From positions 4,340,001 through 4,404,000 of the forward strand of contig NC_013235.1 of the NCBI RefSeq assembly GCF_000024365.1: a stretch of DNA of 64,000 nucleotides, read 5' to 3'. Source of the DNA: Nakamurella multipartita DSM 44233. GTDB lineage: Bacteria > Actinomycetota > Actinomycetes > Mycobacteriales > Nakamurellaceae. This document shows, piece after piece, positions 24,393-32,154 of this stretch (its first letter is position 1; the number at the start of each line of letters is the position of its first letter). A program made the position numbers and the translations under genes. The notes under the pieces were generated by a model. That model searched no databases. It saw nothing but the letters and a program-made list of their open reading frames with translations, and was not told the origin of the DNA.

Positions 24393-25487
24393 GTGAGTGA
24401 CAGTTCCGAGGCAGCCGCGGCCGGCCGTGTGAACATCGTGGCTGTCGCGCAGCGCGCCGGGGTGTCTCCGGCGACGGTGTCCCGCTCGCTGCGCGGCATG
24501 GCGAAGGTTGCCCCGGAAACCCGGCAGCGAGTCCTGGATGCCGCCCGCGATCTGTCCTACGAACACTCCCCTCGGGCATCCGGCATGGCCTCCGGGTCAC
24601 GCCGCGCGGTGGCGGTCGTCGTTCCGTACATCACTCGCTGGTTCTTCAGCACCGTCACCGCCGGAGCCGTCGACCACCTGCGCGTCAACGGCTACGACGT
24701 CACGCTCTACCACCTGGGCGATGCCGCGATCCGCGACCACTTCTTCGAGCGCATGCCGCTCGACGCACGAGTGGACGGCGTCCTGACGCTGTCCATGCCG
24801 CTCACCGAGGAGCACACCCTCGCCCTCCGCGCACTCGACATTCCCTTGGTGAGTGTGGGATCGCCGATCCCCGGCTCACCGTCGGCCGGGATCGACGAGA
24901 ACGCGGCCGCCCGAAGCGCGGTCAACCACCTCCTGCATCTCAAACATGAACGGATCGGGTTCATCGCCGGCGAGGCCGACGATCCCCGGTTCGACTTCGT
25001 CTCCTCGGCGGCCCGCCGCCTCGGGTACGAGCAGGCGTTGCGGGCCGCCGGCCTCACGGTCGACGAGCGCCTGGTGGCCGCGGGCCCGCACGGTCTGGAG
25101 GGTGGCGCGGCCGCGATGACGCAGCTGCTGGCTCGGTCGATCATGCCGACGGCGGTGTTCGCGGAGTATGACGAGCTTGCGATCGGTGCGCTCTGGGCGC
25201 TTCGACGATCCGGACTGGACGTGCCCGGCGACGTCTCGATCATCGGAATCGACGACCACGAGATGGCCGCGATGCTCGACCTGACCACGATCGCCCAGAA
25301 CGTCACCGCACAGGGCGAGATCGCCGCTCAGCTGCTGCTGCAGGTCCTGCGGGGAGAGGCGGGCGAGGCTGCCGTCGACCCCGTGCTCCTGCCGACGAGG
25401 TTGATGCTGCGCGGATCGACCTCACCGCCTGGCACGGCCCGGTCCGCGTCCCGCCGACGCACTCGTCGCCCGGACCGGGGTCGGTGA
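24393..25487 (+). CDS. LacI family transcriptional repressor
   Basis: This 364-residue LacI/GalR protein has the N-terminal helix-turn-helix VNIVAVAQRAGVSPATVSRSLRG and hinge region, then a periplasmic-binding-like sugar domain (AVAVVVPYITRWFFSTVTAG to TIAQNVTAQGEIAAQLLLQ). The last 25 residues are Arg-rich and atypical. It starts at GTG 24393 and is divergent from the MFS sugar-porter operon, which it probably controls. Its stop is one base from the convergent gene at 25489. Confidence 0.9.
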   Translation: MSDSSEAAAAGRVNIVAVAQRAGVSPATVSRSLRGMAKVAPETRQRVLDAARDLSYEHSPRASGMASGSRRAVAVVVPYITRWFFSTVTAGAVDHLRVNGYDVTLYHLGDAAIRDHFFERMPLDARVDGVLTLSMPLTEEHTLALRALDIPLVSVGSPIPGSPSAGIDENAAARSAVNHLLHLKHERIGFIAGEADDPRFDFVSSAARRLGYEQALRAAGLTVDERLVAAGPHGLEGGAAAMTQLLARSIMPTAVFAEYDELAIGALWALRRSGLDVPGDVSIIGIDDHEMAAMLDLTTIAQNVTAQGEIAAQLLLQVLRGEAGEAAVDPVLLPTRLMLRGSTSPPGTARSASRRRTRRPDRGR

Positions 25488-25488
25488 C

Positions 25489-26172
25489 TCAGAGCATCGC
25501 CCGGGTGCGCGAGGCGTCGGTCTCCAGCTCGGCGAAGACCAGCCGGATCGCGTCCAGGGAGTCGTTGACGTCGGCCGCCCGGCTCCCCGCGTCCGTCTCC
25601 ATGCCGACCAGCCCGGCGGTGGTCGAGAGTTCCAGCAGCCGCGCGTAGAGTTCGCCGACCTCGCCGACGGCGTCGTGCAGCTTGGTCAGCAGCTGCTCGC
25701 GCCGGCCCCCGATCCGCTGCACGGTGGCCTGCACGTCGGCCGATCCGGGCAGCTGCCGGGCCACAGCCTGGGCCTTGACCAGCGCGTCGTCGACGGCGTC
25801 GACAGCGAGCGCGACGTTCCGGGCGACGCGCTCGGCCTCGACGGCGGCCTCCCCGGCCTCGCGGGCGGTGACGCCCACGGCGGGCGACTGCGGACCGGAC
25901 GCCAGCCGGCCCAGGTCGGCCCGGTAGCCCTGCAGGGTCTGCAGCATGTCGTGCTGCACGGTGCCGCGTCGCAGCTGCGCCGGCGGCGGCTGGTCTTCCT
26001 TGCGCACGGCCCCGCCGACGACCGCGGCCACGCCGAGCATGCCCGCGCCGACCAGCCCGGCCGCGCCGACCGGCAGACCGATCGCCCACGCCGACCCCGC
26101 GCCGATACCGGCAACCACCAGGCTCCACGGGTCGCGCAGCGAGCGGAGTGCACGGGCGGCGAACGAAGCCAT
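25489..26172 (-). CDS. Membrane-anchored coiled-coil protein, unknown function
   Basis: This 227-residue protein is of no family I can name. Residues 15-60 form a hydrophobic hairpin (WSLVVAGIGAGSAWAIGLPV and GLVGAGMLGVAAVVGGAV). The remainder is alpha-helical and rich in heptad-like Ala/Val/Leu (AAVEAERVARNVALAVDAVD; LHDAVGEVGELYARLLELS). It follows the substrate-binding/VWA gene by 20 bp on the same strand. A shared role at the membrane is likely, perhaps as an accessory of the VWA protein. Confidence 0.7.
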   Translation of the reverse strand: MASFAARALRSLRDPWSLVVAGIGAGSAWAIGLPVGAAGLVGAGMLGVAAVVGGAVRKEDQPPPAQLRRGTVQHDMLQTLQGYRADLGRLASGPQSPAVGVTAREAGEAAVEAERVARNVALAVDAVDDALVKAQAVARQLPGSADVQATVQRIGGRREQLLTKLHDAVGEVGELYARLLELSTTAGLVGMETDAGSRAADVNDSLDAIRLVFAELETDASRTRAML

Positions 26173-26192
26173 TCCCCGATCCTTGCCGATGC

Positions 26193-28049
26193 TCAGAAGT
26201 TGGACAGCACGTCGGAGAACACCTTGTCGATGCTCGTCGGGTTCCGCGCGTCGTAGGCGGCGGCCCGGGACGCCTCGGAGATCTCCTGCAGGGTGGCCAG
26301 GTCCGCATCCGGACCGTAGGCGATGGTGAACACCCGCACCCCGTCCTCCTCGGCGCTCGCGTTCAGCTCGCGCAGCAGACCGTCCAGATCGTTGTCGGTG
26401 TACTCATTGCGACCGTCGGTCAGCACGACCACCGCGTTGATCGAGTTCGGATCCTTCTGCGCGTTCATCGCCTTCGCCGCCTCCCGCGTCGCCGCGTACA
26501 GCGGGGTGCCGTTCAGCGGGGTCAGGCTGGAGATCGCGTCGATGATCGGCTGCCGGGTCTGCGCCAGCGGCCCGACACCGACCAGGTCGGCGGTGATCGT
26601 GTCCGGGGTGGGCAGGTCGGTGGTGAACGCCCACAGCCCCATCTGATCGGTGTCGGTCAGCTGACCCAACGCCGATGTCGCGGCCTTCTTGGCCAGGTCG
26701 AGCTTGGACTCGCTGCCGTACCCCGACTCGCTGGCCATCGACCCGGACACGTCCATCACCACCAGGACCCGGGCGGGCTTGCGGACCTGCGTCCAGAGGG
26801 CTCGGACGTCGCGCAGGACCGACGGGCCCGGCGGGTTGAGCGCGATCGTCACGCCGTCCGCGATCAGGTACGGACTCGACGTGATCGGTTCGCCGGGCTG
26901 GTGGTCCGCGGTGCGGAAGTTCGCCTCGGTGAACACCTTCTGCTGCTCGGGCAGCAGCAGGAACTCCATGAAGTCCTGCGCGCCGGCCTGCTTGTCGGCG
27001 GTCGACCACGGGGCGTCGAGGATGACGAACGGGCTGTCGCTGTAGAGCGTGCCCTCCTTCGGGTACACCGCGACCAGCGGCACCTTCGGCGGTGCGTGGT
27101 CGCCCAGGGTGGCCGGGTTCCCGCTCGGGTTGCCGGCGTTGTAGTCCAGAACGCTCTTCTCCTCCACGGCCACCGCGGACACGTAGCCCAGGGCCGCGCC
27201 GGAGTCGTCGGCGTGCTGCAGGTTGGTCAGGTAGGTCAGCGTGGTGTCGCCGTAGTGGATGACGGCGGTCTCGACGTCCTTGAGGTACTGCTGCACCTCC
27301 GGCCGCTGCAGGGCCGCCTCGGTCAGGTCCGACGACGTACCGGTGGCCGCGACCAGCGTGCCGATGGTGGCGGCCAGCCCGGAGGTGGACACGGTCGGGT
27401 TCGTCTTGCCGAGGGTGAACCTGCCCCATTCCGGGTGGCCCTTGGCCGCCCACCCTTGCGGGTCCTTGGCCAGCGCCAGCACGTCCGACCAGCCGATCTG
27501 CGCGTCCGGCCAGCCTAGTGCCCTGGCCATCGGCTCGGGCATGGCCAGCACCAGCGGCGTCGAGACGATCGACTTCGCCGCCTCGGCCGGAAGGATGGTG
27601 GGCCGGTCCTTGGCGGTCAGATCGCTGGCCAGCAGGCTGACCCAGGTGGAGGCGGCGGGCGTCCAGGCGTCCGGTGCGGGGCCGTCCAGTGCCTCGTCCC
27701 AGCCCTGCGCGAGGTTGGCCTCGGCCGTGCCGGAGGCCACCGAGTTCACCTGCACGTCGAAACATTTGCCGTCGACGGTGCGCCCGGACGAGTGGTAGGT
27801 CTGCGCCATCTGCTGCAGCAGCGCCGCCTTCTCGCTGGAGGCGGCGACGGTCACCCGGGTGCAGCCGTCGCGTGGCGGTGGCGCGCCGGTGGCGGTGGTG
27901 GTCGGACCGGAGCCGGAGGTCGAATCGTCGCCCCGGGTGGTGAACCAGCGGATGCCGACGATCAGCAGCACGCCGGCGATCACCGCGGCGACGATCGGCA
28001 CGACGTTGCTGCGCTTGCGCGGCCCGGCCTGACCCGGCGGATAGCTCAC
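26193..28049 (-). CDS. Substrate-binding domain fused to VWA domain, membrane anchored
   Basis: This 618-residue protein has a cytoplasmic basic N-terminus, one membrane helix (VVPIVAAVIAGVLLIVGIRW) and an extracytoplasmic region. The first domain (about 60-370) resembles extracellular solute-binding proteins of the molybdate/iron class (GCTRVTVAASSEKAALLQQM, AAKSIVSTPLVLAMPEPMA). The second is a von Willebrand A domain with an intact MIDAS (VVMDVSGSMAS) and AVVVLTDGRNEY. Such fusions are common in actinobacteria but their role is unclear; ligand sensing or surface complex assembly is plausible. The GTG start has a GGGAGGG site. Confidence 0.88.
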   Translation of the reverse strand: MSYPPGQAGPRKRSNVVPIVAAVIAGVLLIVGIRWFTTRGDDSTSGSGPTTTATGAPPPRDGCTRVTVAASSEKAALLQQMAQTYHSSGRTVDGKCFDVQVNSVASGTAEANLAQGWDEALDGPAPDAWTPAASTWVSLLASDLTAKDRPTILPAEAAKSIVSTPLVLAMPEPMARALGWPDAQIGWSDVLALAKDPQGWAAKGHPEWGRFTLGKTNPTVSTSGLAATIGTLVAATGTSSDLTEAALQRPEVQQYLKDVETAVIHYGDTTLTYLTNLQHADDSGAALGYVSAVAVEEKSVLDYNAGNPSGNPATLGDHAPPKVPLVAVYPKEGTLYSDSPFVILDAPWSTADKQAGAQDFMEFLLLPEQQKVFTEANFRTADHQPGEPITSSPYLIADGVTIALNPPGPSVLRDVRALWTQVRKPARVLVVMDVSGSMASESGYGSESKLDLAKKAATSALGQLTDTDQMGLWAFTTDLPTPDTITADLVGVGPLAQTRQPIIDAISSLTPLNGTPLYAATREAAKAMNAQKDPNSINAVVVLTDGRNEYTDNDLDGLLRELNASAEEDGVRVFTIAYGPDADLATLQEISEASRAAAYDARNPTSIDKVFSDVLSNF

Positions 28050-28169
28050 CGATCACCCTCCCCTGCCCCGGTCCCGGGACGTCGGCACCGGCCGTGAAAG
28101 GTGCCGGCCGGTGACCCATTGTGCCGGGTCCGGTCGGCCGATCGGGCTACTTTTCGGTATCGGCGCCGG

Positions 28170-28253
28170 TCAGCGTCGGCCTTCGTCCCGGTCGACCTTG
28201 CGCCGGGCCAGCTTGCTGACGATCTTGTCGATCCAGCCCATGACGGTCTTCAC
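28170..28253 (-). CDS. Small ORF, 27-residue amphipathic basic peptide
   Basis: A GTG with a GAGGAGG ribosome site 6 nt upstream opens a 27-codon frame. The peptide is MKTVMGWIDKIVSKLARRKV followed by a charged tail (DRDEGRR). The first 18 residues form an amphipathic helix with W, I, V and L on one face and K/R on the other, a pattern of membrane-associating microproteins. It lies between alkB-like and SBP-VWA genes on the same strand. I recognise no family; the strong ribosome site is the main support. Confidence 0.5.
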   Translation of the reverse strand: MKTVMGWIDKIVSKLARRKVDRDEGRR

Positions 28254-28301
28254 ATCGCCCTCCTCGCTCGTGCTCTCGTTTCAGGGTGCCACTCCGGTCC
28301 G

Positions 28302-28934
28302 TCAGGCGACCCCGATCGGGCGGAACTGGATGCTGATCCGCGGACCCACCGGTTTCGCGGTCTTCGGCACGGCGTGCTCCCAGGTGCGCTGGCAGCTGCC
28401 ACCCATCACCACCAGGTCACCATGGCCCAGGTGGAACCTCGGCCCGGCTCCGCCGCCGCGAGGCCGCAGCGCCAGGGTGCGCCCGCTGCCGACCGACAGG
28501 ATCGCGACCATGGTGTCCTGGGTCGCGCCGCGGCCGATCCGATCGCCGTGCCAGGCGACGCTGTCCGCGCCGTCCCGGTACAGGCACAGGCCGGCGGTGA
28601 CGAACCGGTCCGGCGGCCCCGGCCGGTAGTGCGCGTTGAGCGCGGTCCGCGCGTCGTCGAGCACCGGGTGCGGGAACGGGACGGCACCGCTGTACCAGCA
28701 CAGCAACCGCGGCACGGCCACCTGCCGGTCGTACATCTGCCGTTCCTCGGCCCGCCACGGCACGTCGCGCAGCAGGGTGTCGAGCACCTGCTCGGACCCG
28801 GTGAGCCAGCCGGGCCGGTGGTCCACCCATGCGCCGTCGGAGAGTTCGGTGCGGGTCGTCGTGCTCAGGTCGCCCAGTGCCGGCCCGGCGGTCACGTCCT
28901 CGTCGAACATCGACGGCTGGTGCAGCACGCTCAT
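28302..28934 (-). CDS. AlkB-like Fe(II)/2-oxoglutarate dioxygenase
   Basis: This 210-residue protein of the AlkB family carries out oxidative demethylation of damaged nucleobases. The iron site is visible as HGD in VAWHGDRIGRGA with the distal His in TWEHAVPK. The 2OG-binding arginines are in GPRISIQFRP. The family Y/LCWYSGAVPFPHP nucleotide-recognition segment precedes these. ATG 28934 matches the family start (MSVLHQPSMFDEDV); the frame is open far upstream without homology. No SOS or Ada box is seen nearby. Confidence 0.93.
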   Translation of the reverse strand: MSVLHQPSMFDEDVTAGPALGDLSTTTRTELSDGAWVDHRPGWLTGSEQVLDTLLRDVPWRAEERQMYDRQVAVPRLLCWYSGAVPFPHPVLDDARTALNAHYRPGPPDRFVTAGLCLYRDGADSVAWHGDRIGRGATQDTMVAILSVGSGRTLALRPRGGGAGPRFHLGHGDLVVMGGSCQRTWEHAVPKTAKPVGPRISIQFRPIGVA

Positions 28935-29291
28935 GCGAAGCAGGCTACTCCCTCTTCGAACACATGTCCGGAGTGGCCGGGTTGGGGCGGCGGCGGTACG
29001 GCGGGGGCGGGGCAGCGGGGGCACGCCCCGCCGACTCCACTCCACGTCGACCACGACAACTCCGCGACGGGGTACCCCACTCCACCTCGACCAGGAGTAC
29101 CGAACCCTCAACCGGAGTTCCGTCCGCCGATCCGGAGTCGAGTCGGCCGGGCCGAAGTTCAGCCGACCCGCCCGGCGCTCATTCGCGCCCAGGGCCGCCC
29201 TCCCCGCGTTCATTCGCCGCCCCGGACGGCTGCCCCGGCCCCGGCCGGCCCCGGGTGTGAGCCGGACCGGCGCGCCGGATTGACTGGGCGC
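28935..29291. other. alkB / metB-like divergent intergenic region
   Basis: This is a 357-bp region with short imperfect repeats (ACTCCAC / TCGACCA-like units at about 29030-29100) and a Gly/Arg-type GC-rich stretch. No gene or clear promoter pair is apparent. Open frames on the plus strand here are upstream extensions of the following gene without homology. Confidence 0.4.
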
Positions 29292-30410
29292 ATGACGGAC
29301 GAAGCTCTCCGGATGGAGACAGTGGCGATCACCGCGGGCCGGCCCTCGCCCTACCCCGGTCACCCGCTGAGCACGCCGATCGTGCTCGCGTCGAACTTCC
29401 GGGCCGACGGGGCGGTCGAGTACGCCCGGGACGGCGGCACCGACACCTGGCAGGCCCTGGAGACGGCGGTCGGCTCGCTGGAGGGGGGCGACGCGGTCGC
29501 GTTCGCCTCGGGCATGGCCGCGGCGGCGGCGATCCTGGAGTCGCTGCCGACCGGGACGTCGGTGGTCGTGCCGGCCGACTGCTACGCCGGGGTCCGGACG
29601 CTGCTGAACGAGGGCGCCGCGCACGGGCGGTGGAAGGTGACCGCGGTGGACATCACCGACACCGCGGCGACCGAGCAGGCGGCGTGGGCGGCGGACCTGC
29701 TGTGGTTGGAGTCGCCGACGAACCCGCTGATCGACGTCGCCGACCTGCCGCGGCTGTGCGCGTTCGGCCGGGACCGGGGCGCCCAGGTGGTCGTCGACAA
29801 CACCTTCGCCACCCCGCTGCTGCAGCGCCCGCTGGCCGCCGGGGCCGACTACGTGCTGCACAGCGCGACCAAGTTCATCGGCGGCCACTCGGACCTGCTG
29901 ATGGGAGTGGTCGTCGGCCGCGACCCGGCGGCGGCCGCGCCGATCCGGCGACGCCGGCAGCTGGCCGGCGGCACGCCCGGCGCGCTGGAGGCGTACCTGG
30001 CGCTGCGCGGACTGCGCACCCTGCCGGTCCGGCTGGAACGGGCCCAGGCATCGGCCGGCGTGCTGGCCACCCGGCTCGCCGCGCACCCGGGGGTGTCCCG
30101 CGTCCGCTACCCGGGCCTGCCGGCCGACCCCGGGCACGCGCGGGCGGCGGCGCAGATGGCCGGATTCGGCTCGATGCTCGCGTTCGAGGTGGTCGGCGGC
30201 GCGGGGCCGGCCGACGCGGTCTGCGCCGGGGTGCGGGTGGCCGTCGCCGCGACGTCCCTGGGCGGGGTCGAGACGACGCTCGAACGGCGGGCGAAGCTGG
30301 CCGGTCAGGGGCACATCCCGGCCGGGCTGATCCGGATGAGCGTCGGCATCGAGCACGTCGAGGATCTGTGGGCCGACCTGGACCGGGCTCTCACCGCGGC
30401 CACGGCCTGA
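29292..30410 (+). CDS. Cystathionine gamma-synthase/lyase family PLP enzyme
   Basis: This 372-residue Cys/Met-metabolism PLP enzyme has the Schiff-base lysine in LHSATKFIGGHSD. Other motifs are ALETAVGSLEGGDAVAFASGM, LLWLESPTNPLIDVADLP, VVVDNTFATPLLQRPL, and the late TSLGGVETTLERRAKL and IRMSVGIEHVEDLWADL. The family transfers or eliminates sulfur-linked groups between cysteine and homocysteine. Synthase, beta-lyase and gamma-lyase cannot be separated here. ATG 29292 (MTDEALRMETVAITAG) marks the start of homology. The gene is convergent with the PPOX-type gene. Confidence 0.92.
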   Translation: MTDEALRMETVAITAGRPSPYPGHPLSTPIVLASNFRADGAVEYARDGGTDTWQALETAVGSLEGGDAVAFASGMAAAAAILESLPTGTSVVVPADCYAGVRTLLNEGAAHGRWKVTAVDITDTAATEQAAWAADLLWLESPTNPLIDVADLPRLCAFGRDRGAQVVVDNTFATPLLQRPLAAGADYVLHSATKFIGGHSDLLMGVVVGRDPAAAAPIRRRRQLAGGTPGALEAYLALRGLRTLPVRLERAQASAGVLATRLAAHPGVSRVRYPGLPADPGHARAAAQMAGFGSMLAFEVVGGAGPADAVCAGVRVAVAATSLGGVETTLERRAKLAGQGHIPAGLIRMSVGIEHVEDLWADLDRALTAATA

Positions 30411-30414
30411 CCCC

Positions 30415-30444
30415 GAGCCGGCCGGGTCAGCCGGTGGCCGGCTC
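30415..30444. terminator. Bidirectional hairpin between convergent genes
   Basis: GAGCCGGCC (30415-30423) pairs perfectly with GGCCGGCTC (30436-30444) over a 12-nt loop. It follows the metB-like stop and overlaps the 3' end of the convergent PPOX gene. Confidence 0.55.
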
Positions 30445-30996
30445 GACGTCCAGGGCCGGCAGACCGTCGATGCTGACCGCGTTCTTCTCGGCCCAGTACC
30501 GGTGAAAGTGCTCGTCGGAACGGCGTTCCTGGGCGACGTCGAGAATGTCGCGGTCGGCGCGGAAATCGAGCAGGGGCACCGACCAGCCGCAACTGTCGGA
30601 GATCCGGGTCAGCTCGACGAGGATGATCGATCGCTGACCGCTGGTCCGCGCCTTGCCGAAGTGGCTTCGGAGCGCCGCGAACTCGGGGTCGGTGGCGAGC
30701 ACGGCCCGGCCACGCCCGTGCAACCGGACGATCCGGGGCGGACCGTCGAAGGCGCAGAACATGATGACGATGCGGCCGTTGTCCCGCAGGTGCGCGATCG
30801 TCTCGGCGCCGGACCCGGTGTAGTCGAGATAGCCGACCCGGGTGGGTTCCAGCACCGCGAACGTCCCGGCCATGCCCTTGGGCGAGACGTTGATGCTGCC
30901 GTCGGCGCCGGACGGCGCGGTGCCGACGAAGAACATCGACTGACGGTCGATCCATGCGTGAAGCTTGCCGTCGATTTCGGCGAACACCTGACCCAT
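30427..30996 (-). CDS. Pyridoxamine 5'-phosphate oxidase-like flavin-binding protein
   Basis: This 189-residue protein has the FMN-binding split-barrel fold. Its N-terminal half carries FFVGTAPSGADGSINVSPKG and YLDYTGSGAETIAHLRDNGR, typical of PPOX-class proteins of the Rv1155-like or general-stress type. A substrate and cofactor (FMN, F420 or haem) cannot be told from sequence. It lies 43 bp after a LacI gene on the same strand and may be co-transcribed with the polyol dehydrogenase and LacI genes. Confidence 0.85.
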   Translation of the reverse strand: MGQVFAEIDGKLHAWIDRQSMFFVGTAPSGADGSINVSPKGMAGTFAVLEPTRVGYLDYTGSGAETIAHLRDNGRIVIMFCAFDGPPRIVRLHGRGRAVLATDPEFAALRSHFGKARTSGQRSIILVELTRISDSCGWSVPLLDFRADRDILDVAQERRSDEHFHRYWAEKNAVSIDGLPALDVEPATG

Positions 30997-31039
30997 GGGC
31001 TCGATGGTGCCATCCCGCGGGCCGCCGCCGACACCGGAC

Positions 31040-32044
31040 TCAGAACGCCGGGAGCAGCCGTTCCGACCCCCGCAGGATCAGCGACGTCGGCAAAACCGTG
31101 GTGGTGCAGGGGATATCGCTCCCGTTGAGCCGGGCCACGGCGAGGTCGGCGGCGGCCCTGCCCATCGCCTGGATGTCCTGGCTGACCACCGAGATCGGCG
31201 GGTTGATCAGCGCGGCGGCCTCGAACTCGTCGAAGCCGATCATCGGCAGGAACGTCTCGGCCAACCGGAAGGCGCGCAACGCGCCCAGGGCGGCGCGGTT
31301 GTTGGCCGCGAACACCGCCTGCGCCCGTCCGCCCGCGAGCAGATCGAGCACCACCCGCATCGCGTCGTCGACCGTGTGCACGGTGTCCCGCACCAGGTCG
31401 TCGTCGACCGGCCGGTCGGCCTCGACCAGGGCCTGCCGGTAGCCGGTCAGCCGCTCCCCCATCGTGAAGATCTCCACCGAGTCGCCGACGAAGGCGACGG
31501 TGCCGGCACCGGCGTGCAGCAACGCCCGGGTGGCAGACCGGGCACCTCCGGCGTTGTCGGCCAGCACCGTATCGGCAGCGGCCCAGTCGGACGGCCGGTC
31601 GACGAACACCAGCGGCGGCAGCGGCGGCGGGATGTCCCGCCAGGCCCGGCCCGGCGCGCGCGGCGGGACGTCGATGATCGCGTCCACCTGCTGCTCCAGC
31701 AGCCGGTCGACCAGCAGGTCGTGCCGCGCTCCGTCCTCCTCCGAGCTGGCGATGGTCAGCATGTAGCCGGCCGCGGCGGCCCCCAGTTCGATGGCCCGGG
31801 CCAGGGTCGCGAAGTAGGGGTTGGACAGGTCGCTGATGATCAGCCCGATCATCTTCGCGCTCTGCCCGGGCCGGATCCGGGCGGCGGCCATGTTGCGCCG
31901 GTAGCCCAGTTCCGCGATCGCCTCCCGGATGCGGTCGGCATAGTCCGCACCGATCGTCGGGTCGCCGTTGACATACCGGGAGACGGTCTTCAGCGCGACG
32001 CCGGCACGGTGCGCCACGTCGTTCATCGTCGGCTTGCGCTGCAC
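31040..32044 (-). CDS. LacI family transcriptional regulator
   Basis: This 334-residue LacI/GalR regulator has the headpiece MNDVAHRAGVALKTVSRYVN and a sugar-binding core (IGLIISDLSNPYFATLARAI; VDRLLEQQVDAIIDVPPRAP; IGFDEFEAAALINPPISVVSQ). GTG 32044 follows a GGAGGG site. It lies 110 bp downstream of the mannitol-dehydrogenase-like gene and is probably co-transcribed with it from a promoter bearing GACACGCGTGAC operators. It is a candidate regulator of the island, with the inducer being a polyol or ketose derivative. Confidence 0.92.
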   Translation of the reverse strand: MQRKPTMNDVAHRAGVALKTVSRYVNGDPTIGADYADRIREAIAELGYRRNMAAARIRPGQSAKMIGLIISDLSNPYFATLARAIELGAAAAGYMLTIASSEEDGARHDLLVDRLLEQQVDAIIDVPPRAPGRAWRDIPPPLPPLVFVDRPSDWAAADTVLADNAGGARSATRALLHAGAGTVAFVGDSVEIFTMGERLTGYRQALVEADRPVDDDLVRDTVHTVDDAMRVVLDLLAGGRAQAVFAANNRAALGALRAFRLAETFLPMIGFDEFEAAALINPPISVVSQDIQAMGRAAADLAVARLNGSDIPCTTTVLPTSLILRGSERLLPAF

Positions 32045-32154
32045 GGACCCTCCGGATCGGTGGCACGGTCCGTTCGATGCTAGGGCGGCGGCATCCGCGT
32101 GGCGGCCCCGGGGACCGCGACGGCGGCGACGGGCCGGCGACAGTCAGGCGACCA

